This document shows positions 56,868 to 64,000 of a stretch of 64,000 nt of DNA, one piece after another. The stretch's first letter is position 1. Every line of letters begins with the position of its first letter. The position numbers and the translations under genes were made by a program. The notes under the pieces are model-generated. The model was not told the DNA's origin and made no database searches. It saw nothing but the letters and a program-made list of their open reading frames with translations. Source of the stretch: CAYFPO01 sp964345035 (GTDB taxonomy: Bacteria > Fidelibacterota > Marinisomatia > SCGC-AAA003-L08 > GCA-002704045); the NCBI GenBank assembly GCA_964345035.1, contig CAYFPO010000008.1, forward strand, positions 1 to 64,000. The letters run 5' to 3'.

Positions 56868-56915
56868 CTTTGACTCAACTCTTTCGTATAAAGACCAGTA
56901 ATTACTAATATTGTA

Positions 56916-58043
56916 TTGTTTACCATAAATTCAACTTGTACTGTTACCTCTGCCCGGGCTGGGGTTTTGGAAACCGGTCACGGAAAAATAGAGACTCCCT
57001 TTTTTATGCCAATCGGCACTTATGGAGCCGTGAAAACCCAGTCCTCCGAAGAGATCAAGACTCTTCCCAGTAAAATAATGTTATCTAATTCCTATCATTT
57101 ATATATTCGTCCGGGGACTGAAATATTAGAAGCAGCCGGCGGACTTCATAAATTTATGAACTGGGATGGTGCAATTTTAACAGATTCAGGGGGATATCAG
57201 GTGTTTAGTCTCCGTGGTATGCGGAAAATTACTGATGAGGGTGTAACGTTTCAATCCCACCTGGATGGCAGTTCCCATCACTTTACTCCGGAGAAAGTAG
57301 TAGATATTCAACGGTCAATTGGGTCAGATCTTATGATGATGCTGGATGTGTGTCCTGCTGGTGATGCCGATAGATCTACCTGGAAGGATGCTCTGAAAAA
57401 AACTACCGATTGGGCAAAACGGAGTATGAATCATTTTAAGAATACCGAACCGAAGTATGGGTATAACCAGATCATTCTCCCCATAGTTCAGGGCGGTACT
57501 GATCCGGAACTCAGAAAGCAGTCTGCATTTGAATTAATGGAGTTGGATGCAGGAGCATACGCCATCGGCGGATTGGCTGTAGGAGAACCCAAAGAAGAAA
57601 TGTTAACCACTACCGCTCTGATGAATGAATATTTGCCAAGGGATAAACCCAGATACTTAATGGGAGTGGGAACTCCGGCAGATCTGGTTAGATGTGTTGC
57701 ACTGGGAGTTGATATGTTTGATTGTGTGATCCCAACCAGAAACGGCAGGAATGGGCAATTATTTACTTTTAATGGTAAATTCAATATTCGGAATTCCAAA
57801 TACAAATATGATCATACTCCTATTGATGATTCCGGAGTATCTGAAATATCCGCAGAATATACAAAATCCTATCTTCATCATTTGTTTAAAACGGAGGAAA
57901 TTCTGGGATACAGAATAGCAACACAACAAAATTTAAAGTTCTACATTCATATAATGAATCAAATGCGAACCGCAATCAAAAAAGATGAATTTGAGAAATG
58001 GTCAAAGGTATTCCTTAAAAATTATGAAAATGGCATAGAATAA
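56916..58043 (+). CDS. tgt: queuine tRNA-ribosyltransferase homologue lacking the zinc site
   Basis: The 375-residue product follows Tgt from end to end: ETPFFMPIGTYGAVK, LSNSYHLYIRPG, LTDSGGYQVFS (Asp near 89), VQGGTDPELR, GGLAVGEPKEEM, YLMGVGTP, and MFDCVIPTRNGRNG with the nucleophile Asp near 269. Bacterial Tgt exchanges G34 for preQ1 in tRNAs. Here the C-x-C-x2-C zinc ligands read G-V-S-E-I-S near 304-309, and the zinc His in the THNL motif is Gln (TQQNL near 334). The only near start is a TTG at 56916 without a ribosome-binding site, 24 nt after the IS end. Confidence 0.88.
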   Translation: MFTINSTCTVTSARAGVLETGHGKIETPFFMPIGTYGAVKTQSSEEIKTLPSKIMLSNSYHLYIRPGTEILEAAGGLHKFMNWDGAILTDSGGYQVFSLRGMRKITDEGVTFQSHLDGSSHHFTPEKVVDIQRSIGSDLMMMLDVCPAGDADRSTWKDALKKTTDWAKRSMNHFKNTEPKYGYNQIILPIVQGGTDPELRKQSAFELMELDAGAYAIGGLAVGEPKEEMLTTTALMNEYLPRDKPRYLMGVGTPADLVRCVALGVDMFDCVIPTRNGRNGQLFTFNGKFNIRNSKYKYDHTPIDDSGVSEISAEYTKSYLHHLFKTEEILGYRIATQQNLKFYIHIMNQMRTAIKKDEFEKWSKVFLKNYENGIE

Positions 58044-58064
58044 TGAAATTTTAGTTTTTTTCTT

Positions 58065-58093
58065 TTGATATTGAGACTGAGTCTCATTTAAAC
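58065..58093 (+). promoter_or_regulatory. promoter-like region with perfect 15-bp palindrome TGAGACTGAGTCTCA
   Basis: The palindrome at 58072-58086 (7-1-7) sits in the 17-nt spacer between a TTGATA box and a weak TTAAAC box, about 65 nt before the porin start. Its form resembles Fur-family boxes such as TGAGAATGATTCTCA. A repressor bound there would block polymerase. Confidence 0.55.
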
Positions 58094-58152
58094 TTAGGTA
58101 TTGAAATGATATTTAATTTTAAATAAATCAATTAGAAAAGGAAAAATACACA

Positions 58153-59208
58153 ATGAAAAAAATACTAATTATGATGATTGCAGTGATGTCAATCTCCACA
58201 GTCTTCGGTCAGGATGAGTTCTTTCAACCGGGATCTACGCTCGGTGGGTACGGTGAACTGCATTGGAATCAAGCGGAGGATGCTGATGGGAATCAAACCA
58301 AAAATACATTGGACTTCCACCGCTTCATTATCTACTACGGATATAACTGGACTGAAAAATGGTCATTCAAATCCGAAGTGGAATTAGAGCATAACTTCGT
58401 GAAAGAAGGTCAAGGTGAATTGGAGTTGGAACAGGCATTCGTGAACTACCATGCCGGTAACTGGGGATTCCAGGGCGGTGTGATCCTTCCCTCTGCAGGA
58501 CTCATCAATGAATACCATGAACCACCATTGTTTCTCTCTGTAGAGCGCCCAACCTACAGTAAATACATTATCCCCACAACATGGTTTGGTAATGGTTTTA
58601 CTTTTTATGGCAATCATTCTGGCTTCAATTTCAGAATAGCTATGCTGGAAGACCTGGATGGTGATGGAATTATCGATGATGGACATATTCGCGGTGGTCG
58701 TGGTAAAGGATATAAAACATCTGCATACAGTTGGACTAAAAATTTGAGTGCAACATATACCGGTATTATTGGCTTAAGGGTCGGAGGTTCTTTTACATTA
58801 AATGATGCACCTATTGACAATGATGCAGATTCTACATTAGGTGTTCAAATGTTTGAAGTTAACGCCAAATACGATGCGAATAATGTATTAGCAGTGCTCG
58901 AATATGGACAAAATTCATTTGATGCAAGTAATATTGATAATGTTAATGACTGGACAAGTTCAGGGTATTATATTGACTTAGGTTATAATATCGGCAGCTT
59001 TGTGAACTGCGGTAAACTCATCCCCTGGATGCGTATATCCAATGTTGCCAAAAATGATGATGAGTCTTCCAAGCAGTCTGACATTCAGCGCTTTGGACTC
59101 ACTTGGTGGCCCATTAACGATGTAGCATTTAAATTTGACTACGGCACCGTAACTACAGAAGATGTTTCAACTACTGAAATTAATGTAGGGATTGGTTATA
59201 AATTTTAA
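58153..59208 (+). CDS. outer-membrane porin (OprO/P-like barrel)
   Basis: The 351-residue product has a signal peptide (MKKILIMMIAVMSISTVFG). Amphipathic strands run throughout, with YGELHWNQAED, LDFHRFIIYYGYNWTEKWSF, LEQAFVNYHAGNWGFQGGVI, and the C-terminal NVGIGYKF with terminal Phe. The pattern fits phosphate/pyrophosphate-porin-like single-protein barrels. The loop LDGDGIIDDGHIRGGRGKG looks calcium-binding. It has AAAGGAAA upstream, and a terminator follows. The solute is unknown; the palindrome upstream may mean metal control. Confidence 0.8.
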   Translation: MKKILIMMIAVMSISTVFGQDEFFQPGSTLGGYGELHWNQAEDADGNQTKNTLDFHRFIIYYGYNWTEKWSFKSEVELEHNFVKEGQGELELEQAFVNYHAGNWGFQGGVILPSAGLINEYHEPPLFLSVERPTYSKYIIPTTWFGNGFTFYGNHSGFNFRIAMLEDLDGDGIIDDGHIRGGRGKGYKTSAYSWTKNLSATYTGIIGLRVGGSFTLNDAPIDNDADSTLGVQMFEVNAKYDANNVLAVLEYGQNSFDASNIDNVNDWTSSGYYIDLGYNIGSFVNCGKLIPWMRISNVAKNDDESSKQSDIQRFGLTWWPINDVAFKFDYGTVTTEDVSTTEINVGIGYKF

Positions 59209-59235
59209 TAGGGTCAATTTTGTTGATTGTTACTG

Positions 59236-59264
59236 AAAAGGGGTTCTATTTTAGAACCCCTTTT
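59236..59264 (+). terminator. hairpin terminator or attenuator after the porin
   Basis: AAAAGGGGTTCTA and TAGAACCCCTTTT form a perfect 13-bp stem around TTT, ending in a short T-run. It sits only 12 nt before the next start, so partial read-through would give less of the downstream pair than of the porin. Confidence 0.8.
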
Positions 59265-59275
59265 CTCCATTAAAA

Positions 59276-59842
59276 ATGAAATCAGAACTTAATATGAGAA
59301 TATATAACCAAATTCGAATTGTTGTTTTCTGTTTAATTTCAGGGTTTTCTGTTTTATCCGCTGGTATTATTGAGGGTGCTGAATCTAAATTGGCTGCCCA
59401 ATATGGTACGAATTCTGAATTACTACATAAAAATATTGAAATCCCTGAAAGTTTGAAAGAAGAAATCCAAAAAAGAGTGAAGCAGAAATTTTTCAGGGAT
59501 AATCTCCATTGTTGGAAGATAACCCAAAATGACACTACAACATTATTTGCAGTCTTGGATAACACAATCGGTAAATCAATGCCTATTACATTTATGGTCA
59601 TTTTTAATGAGGAAGGTTCTATCTTACATACGGAGATCCTGAAATACCGTGAGTCCTATGGCGGAGAAATTCAAAACGATAGCTGGACTGAGCAGTATAT
59701 GGGAAAAAATGCAGACTCCAAATTGAGAGTTGGTTCTGAAATCCAGGGGATAAGCGGTGCAACCATATCGGTTCATTCCGTAAACAAAGGAATTCAGAAA
59801 CTAATTTTGATTTATCCGTTTATTCAGGAAATATTTCAGTGA
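59276..59842 (+). CDS. FMN-binding-domain protein (extracytoplasmic flavin carrier)
   Basis: The 188-residue product has a signal peptide or anchor (RIVVFCLISGFSVLSA) and an FMN_bind domain. Its flavinylation motif is GISGATISV near 158-166, where the Thr would carry covalent FMN placed by ApbE. The RESYGGEIQNDSW segment is the usual lead-in. It has no catalytic partner of its own except the overlapping membrane protein. The start may be 59276 or the ATG at 59294. Confidence 0.8.
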   Translation: MKSELNMRIYNQIRIVVFCLISGFSVLSAGIIEGAESKLAAQYGTNSELLHKNIEIPESLKEEIQKRVKQKFFRDNLHCWKITQNDTTTLFAVLDNTIGKSMPITFMVIFNEEGSILHTEILKYRESYGGEIQNDSWTEQYMGKNADSKLRVGSEIQGISGATISVHSVNKGIQKLILIYPFIQEIFQ

Positions 59843-60327
59843 AGCTGTATCTATTAGAGAAAGAAATAAAATATATTTTGTCACTTTTCCTGATGGTTCT
59901 TACCATTGGAGTAACAACCGGTCTATTGTATGTGTACAATACTACCTGCATATCCGCCATAGGAATTTCTGATCATTTCGCCGGTTCTGAAATGCAGGAT
60001 GAATTTGACATCCCGGAAAACTTCCCAAAACCCTTTTCAGAATTACTCCTTACAACCCACAATCATGTCATCACTTTCTCAATCATCTTTTTTCTGGTAG
60101 GGAGTATTTTTTATTTTAATACTATCATTAGAGGAAAGTGGAAATTCTTTTTGATATGTGAACCGTTTATATCAACAGTGTTAACATTTGGCTCTTTTTG
60201 GGGAATTCGGTATGTTAGTAAATCATTTGTCTGGTTGACGATGGTCTCAAGCTTATTATTATATATGACTTTTTATTGTATGATAATAATATTGCTATAT
60301 GAGTTACTTATAAAAAGAATGGACTGA
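59839..60327 (+). CDS. four-helix membrane protein next to the flavin carrier
   Basis: The 162-residue protein has four membrane helices (YILSLFLMVLTIGVTTGLLY, VITFSIIFFLVGSIFYF, FISTVLTFGSFWGIRYV, LLLYMTFYCMIIILL). Two His sit at a membrane edge (THNHV), which might bind heme or metal. The GTG start overlaps the flavin-carrier stop (GTGA). No known family is recognised. It may pass electrons from quinol to the flavin carrier, which is inference from context. Confidence 0.65.
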   Translation: MKLYLLEKEIKYILSLFLMVLTIGVTTGLLYVYNTTCISAIGISDHFAGSEMQDEFDIPENFPKPFSELLLTTHNHVITFSIIFFLVGSIFYFNTIIRGKWKFFLICEPFISTVLTFGSFWGIRYVSKSFVWLTMVSSLLLYMTFYCMIIILLYELLIKRMD

Positions 60328-60330
60328 ATT

Positions 60331-61644
60331 TTATTCAGATTCCAAAATATCCAACTGCTTATATTTTTCCTGATATTTAGAATATAAATCTTTATGTCTG
60401 TCTGACATGTCCACTTTTCTCCCTTGAATGTATGCCTGTATCACCTGAGTTCTGATATCGAGAATATCACCATCGGCAATGAACAATGTTGCGTCTTTTC
60501 CTACATCCAGTGAACCAACCTGATTATCAACACCCAGGATTTCAGCAGCAGAAAGGGTGATACTCCTGAGACCTTCCTCAGCATCCAATCCATAGGATAC
60601 TGCCTTTGCAGCATTGTAGGGCAAATTTCGAATATGGGGCATCTGAAATGAAGATTCACTATTTGAAATACAAAATTGTATCCCTGCGTCAAACAGTATA
60701 TTGGGAGTTTTATAAGATTGGTCAAAATCTTCAAACCTTCTTGAAGGGGCAGACAAAACCTGTGTAAAAATCACCGGGATTTCGTTTTCTTTCAACAGAT
60801 CAATTAATCTCCAACTGTCCTTTCCGCCTACAAGCACCATTTTTAGGTTTTGCTGCTTTACCCAGTGAATTGCTGATTCGATCTGCCTAACTTCATTGGC
60901 ATGCACATATAAGGGTATATTTCCATCCAAAACCGGCAGCATCCCTTCAAATTTTAAATCGTGATTAAAGGATGAACTGTTGGAATTTTTCAGTTTTTGA
61001 TAAGCTCTTGCATCCTTAAATAGATCATCCACCTTTTGCAGAGATTCCAATCTTTCCTGCTTTTGATTTTTTACTGATTTTTTAATATGATTTCCGGTTC
61101 CTATGTTCATATTCGGCCAAAACAGATGCAGACCAACCGGATGTTTTAAGGTGGCATCCTCCCATGTCCAGCCATCCAGCATCATCAGTGATGACTGCCC
61201 GGATATTAACCCCGATCTCGGTACAGACAATGCCAGCAGAATTCCATTTGACCGGCTGATTGGAATGATCTCTGAGTCTGGGTTGAAACTCACATTGGCA
61301 CGAACATTTGGATTTACTGATCCTGTCTCTGCATAATCCCGAGTAGCCCTTACAGCGCCTATTTCCTGTAATCCAAGCACAGAGCCGGATGAGATCAGCC
61401 CGGGATAAATATATTTTCCGGTAGCATCATAGACTTCGGTGTCTGCATTAACTTTCAGATTTTTACCAATTTCAGTGATTATGCCATCTTCAAAAAGTAA
61501 ATCCGTATTTTCCAGAATTTCTCCGGATACTGTCACCACCCAACCGCCCTGAATCAATATAGGGTAGGATTGTTGTGGCGCTGGAATTTGATCTGATCCA
61601 AAAATCAACGCGGAAACAATTATCAAGGTTATGTTTTTATTCAT
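60331..61644 (-). CDS. amidohydrolase-like protein lacking the HxH metal motif
   Basis: The 437-residue product has a signal peptide and the amidohydrolase beta start (ILIQGGWVVTVSGEILENTD, then DLLFEDGIITEIGKNLK), but at the metal site it reads YPGLISSGSVLGL where active enzymes have PGLIDxHxH. The C-terminal VGSLDVGKDATLFIADGD is normal for the family. It is probably periplasmic and may be non-catalytic or a partner of the next protein. Its start overlaps the end of that gene by 8 nt. Confidence 0.8.
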   Translation of the reverse strand: MNKNITLIIVSALIFGSDQIPAPQQSYPILIQGGWVVTVSGEILENTDLLFEDGIITEIGKNLKVNADTEVYDATGKYIYPGLISSGSVLGLQEIGAVRATRDYAETGSVNPNVRANVSFNPDSEIIPISRSNGILLALSVPRSGLISGQSSLMMLDGWTWEDATLKHPVGLHLFWPNMNIGTGNHIKKSVKNQKQERLESLQKVDDLFKDARAYQKLKNSNSSSFNHDLKFEGMLPVLDGNIPLYVHANEVRQIESAIHWVKQQNLKMVLVGGKDSWRLIDLLKENEIPVIFTQVLSAPSRRFEDFDQSYKTPNILFDAGIQFCISNSESSFQMPHIRNLPYNAAKAVSYGLDAEEGLRSITLSAAEILGVDNQVGSLDVGKDATLFIADGDILDIRTQVIQAYIQGRKVDMSDRHKDLYSKYQEKYKQLDILESE

Positions 61645-64000
61645 AATCTACCTCAATACAATGAAAAATATGAGGAGATTCGTCCCATTCTTTTTCATCC
61701 TCATCATCCTCCTCAGATTTTTTCTTTTCCTTCTTTGTGGAAAGAATCTTCTGAATTAAACCATTCCGGATTTTCTTATCCCTTTCCCTGTATGCCTGGT
61801 CCTGTTTCAGTGAGAAATATTGGATTCCCTCTATCCAAGTTTGTTCGCAGACTGCATTGGTTGATAATGGGTGATCACTCCAGATGACAAAATCTGCATC
61901 TTTTCCTACCTCCAGTGAACCTACCCATTTGTCAATCTGTAATTGCCGGGCAGGATTAATGGTCACAAAATTCAGGGCATCTTCCTCTGAAATTCCACCG
62001 TATTTGACTGCTTTAGCTGCTTCTGTATTCATCCTTCGAGCAAGTTCATTTGAATCAGAATTGAAGGACACATTTACCCCCACATTATCCATCAAAGCAC
62101 CATTATAGGGAATAGCATCTATCACTTCATACTTATACGCCCACCAGTCAGAAAATGTGGATGCACCTGCGCCGTGTTCAGCTAATCGTTCTGCAACCTT
62201 GTAGCCTTCCAAAACATGCTGGAAAGTGCCGATTGTGAAACCAAAATCATCCGCAATTCTGGTAAGCATGAGAATTTCATCCTGACGGTAAGAATGGCAA
62301 TGGACAAGTCTGTCTCCCTCTAATATTTCCACCAATGCATCCAGTTCCAAATCCCGTCTTGGAGGTACTTTCTTTTTCCATTTCCGTTTATTCTTATTAA
62401 AGTCCTCCCATTCATTCTGATATTCCCTTGCAGTGGTAAATGCATCCCGAAATAACTGTTCCACTCCCATTCTGGTTTGAGGGTATCGTGTTGTATTGTC
62501 ATCTCCCCAATTGGATTGTTTAACATTCTCACCCAATGCAAATTTGATCCCCTGTGGTGCATCTTTAAATAAAAGTTGATCCGGTTCTACTCCCCACCGT
62601 AGTTTCACAACTGCATTCTGCCCGCCGATTGTATTGGCTGACCCATGGAGAATATTGGCACAGGTTAGCCCTCCAGCGAGTTCACGGTAAATGGCAATAT
62701 CATCTGAATTTAATACATCCTGTATACGAACTTCTGCAGTAATACTCTGTGTGCCCTCGTTGATGGACAATGCAGCGGAATGGCTGTGACAGTCTATTAG
62801 TCCCGGGGTGATATGTTTTCCAGTGCCGTCAATGATTATGGCATTTTTAGGTGTTTTCAAATTCTGACCGATTTTTGATATCTTCCCATTTGAAAACAGT
62901 ATGTCATAGTAGTCCAGGACTCCTTGATTACTACATGTCCAGATAGTGGCGTTTTTTACCAAAATATTACCTGTCGGTGTCAGTGGTTCTTCAATTCCAT
63001 AGGCACCTTCAGGATAAACAACCGTTAATTCACTGCGATTTTCCTGAATGTCATCTACTTGAGTTTCACCAGTCCTAATCCTGACAGCTGACCATTCCTG
63101 AGATGAACCGGAAATATCAAATACATTTCCGGATATTTGATTTTCATCTAAATAACCTGTAAACCGATATACAATATCGTCTTCCGTTAATTTAATTTTC
63201 CAGTGGATCTTGCTACCTTCTTCTTCAAGATCTTCCAAACTTCTATCCAGAGAATCAATGTACAGTTGACCACGTAATTTTTCAAAGTGTTTTGAAATCT
63301 TCATATTGCCGCTCGTTTCTTCCCAGCGGAATTCCCATTCTCCGGTAAAATCCTGCTGCAATCCAGACACCTGTTGTATTTCTTCTCCACCGACCCAGAC
63401 TGAAGTAACCGGATCGTGTTTATTAAAGAAACTGCCATCCACAATGGTGAGATTGGCAATATATCCCGGTTTAATTTTTCCCAAAATGTCATCCACTCCA
63501 AAATATTTCGCAGGTGTGGTTGTCAGAGCTTTTAGTGCATCAGTTTCGGATAATCCTCGTTTTACTGCCCGGATAAGATTTTTTCTAAATTGATTTTTCT
63601 CTTTTAAATCAGCACTGGTGAGACTGAAATCCATCTTGTTATCCGCCAATGTTGCAGGATTATCCGGAGCCATATCCCAATGTTTCAAATGAGCTGTGGA
63701 ATAAGACAATGCCTGATAATGGTTGTTCACATTCGGTTTTTTGGGGAAATCAACAGGTAAAATAATAAATGGATTTGATTGCTTCAGCTCATCAAGACGG
63801 CGATATTCCAATCCATTACCTTTCAGCCAGTAATTCAGTTTAAATTCATCTGCCAGAACATTGGAACGCAAAGCATATATTTCATCCCCGGTTTCAAATA
63901 TAAACGGTTGTTTAGACTGCAGACTGTGAGAGAGTGATTGGAGGTCCAAATCTTCCCTGAAAGGTTCATTTTTATTGGGATATTTTTCTGAGATTGCTTT
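61637..64000 (-). CDS. tandem amidohydrolase, 5' end outside the window
   Basis: The frame is open to the window edge, so the start is missing. What remains is the end of one amidohydrolase module (ALTTTPAKYFGVDDILGKIK, PGYIANLTIVDG), a small beta domain (GEWEFRWEETSGNMK) and a complete second module. The latter keeps the metal motif TPGLIDCHSHSA, VHCHSYRQDEI and FNSDSNELARRMN. A charged Lys/Glu tail ends it. Similar double amidohydrolases paired with a single one are common in FCB bacteria; their substrate is unknown, with peptide-like amides possible. Confidence 0.88.
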   Translation of the reverse strand, partial: KAISEKYPNKNEPFREDLDLQSLSHSLQSKQPFIFETGDEIYALRSNVLADEFKLNYWLKGNGLEYRRLDELKQSNPFIILPVDFPKKPNVNNHYQALSYSTAHLKHWDMAPDNPATLADNKMDFSLTSADLKEKNQFRKNLIRAVKRGLSETDALKALTTTPAKYFGVDDILGKIKPGYIANLTIVDGSFFNKHDPVTSVWVGGEEIQQVSGLQQDFTGEWEFRWEETSGNMKISKHFEKLRGQLYIDSLDRSLEDLEEEGSKIHWKIKLTEDDIVYRFTGYLDENQISGNVFDISGSSQEWSAVRIRTGETQVDDIQENRSELTVVYPEGAYGIEEPLTPTGNILVKNATIWTCSNQGVLDYYDILFSNGKISKIGQNLKTPKNAIIIDGTGKHITPGLIDCHSHSAALSINEGTQSITAEVRIQDVLNSDDIAIYRELAGGLTCANILHGSANTIGGQNAVVKLRWGVEPDQLLFKDAPQGIKFALGENVKQSNWGDDNTTRYPQTRMGVEQLFRDAFTTAREYQNEWEDFNKNKRKWKKKVPPRRDLELDALVEILEGDRLVHCHSYRQDEILMLTRIADDFGFTIGTFQHVLEGYKVAERLAEHGAGASTFSDWWAYKYEVIDAIPYNGALMDNVGVNVSFNSDSNELARRMNTEAAKAVKYGGISEEDALNFVTINPARQLQIDKWVGSLEVGKDADFVIWSDHPLSTNAVCEQTWIEGIQYFSLKQDQAYRERDKKIRNGLIQKILSTKKEKKKSEEDDEDEKEWDESPHIFHCIEVDYE

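Larger units (their letters stand above)
55821..56892 (+). mobile_element. decayed IS3-family insertion sequence
   Basis: The outer ends are TTTATACAGAGTTAAGCAAC at 55821 and, inverted, a related copy at the right end (TTTATAC, then GAGTTGAG, then AGTTAAGCAAC) ending near 56892. They are imperfect inverted repeats and the exact borders are uncertain. The element is about 1.07 kb, shorter than intact IS3 members. It holds a frameshifted orfA and an orfB with a stop, an internal deletion and a frameshift, so it cannot move by itself. Confidence 0.75.

Noticed and set aside
1..64000. CRISPR arrays, prophage genes or a defence island
   Set aside because: No regularly spaced direct repeats, no cas genes, integrase or phage structural genes were seen; the only mobile element is the decayed IS3 copy.

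Overview
The window is AT-rich (roughly 36% GC by eye), densely coding and free of rRNA. Outer-membrane genes (an LpxH-like phosphohydrolase, three Omp85-type barrels, a porin, many lipoproteins), a tail of the type IX secretion (T9SS) sorting domain next to a dockerin repeat, DUF2723 and a propeller/SARP-type regulator point to a diderm bacterium of the FCB superphylum. Candidatus Marinimicrobia or a neighbouring lineage is my best guess, but that is inference from gene content only.

Layout. 1-7149 (minus): a broken DUF3047 gene, an LCAT-like lipase lipoprotein, DoxX, a GT2 glycosyltransferase, a DUF2723 membrane protein, DUF1844, and the remnant of a secreted dockerin/T9SS protein. 7150-11892 (minus): recG and valS. 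12112-16881 (plus): miaA with a glycosyltransferase, then a fused fatty-acid kinase (FakA+FakB) directly joined to plsY. 16878-25830 (minus): a short Omp85 protein, a small duplicated 75-residue protein, a membrane-spanning propeller/wHTH regulator, an MBL hydrolase, an alpha/beta hydrolase, a patatin-Omp85 protein and tRNA-Glu. 25901-31788 (minus): glcDEF glycolate oxidase with a DASS/SLC13 carrier and a universal stress protein.

31873-36170 (plus) is the most unusual locus. It encodes a protein joining a FliF-like periplasmic collar and membrane segment to FliG middle and C-terminal domains, followed by two signal-bearing coiled-coil/TPR proteins, with no flagellar genes around it. 36361-49677 (minus) is one long run of genes: a variant Ccm cytochrome c maturation set (Cys-type CcmE, CcmF, CC-type CcmH, a CcmI-like zinc-ribbon protein, CcmA, CcmB, CcmC), a penicillin-acylase-family enzyme, a small membrane protein, a large PAS/GAF histidine kinase and two NarL-type regulators. 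49852-52555 (minus): two lipoproteins and the LpxH-like enzyme. 52704-55775: a gluzincin-propeller-Omp85 protein. 55821-56892: a decayed IS3 element just upstream of a tgt gene that has lost its whole zinc site. 58065-60327: a promoter with a perfect 15-bp palindrome, a porin, an FMN-binding protein and a four-helix membrane protein. 60331-64000 (minus): two amidohydrolases, the second running off the window.

A ~35-nt CCTGCC-ended palindromic sequence interrupts two unrelated coding sequences (6821-6856 and 56139-56173) and looks like a small mobile or repeated palindrome.
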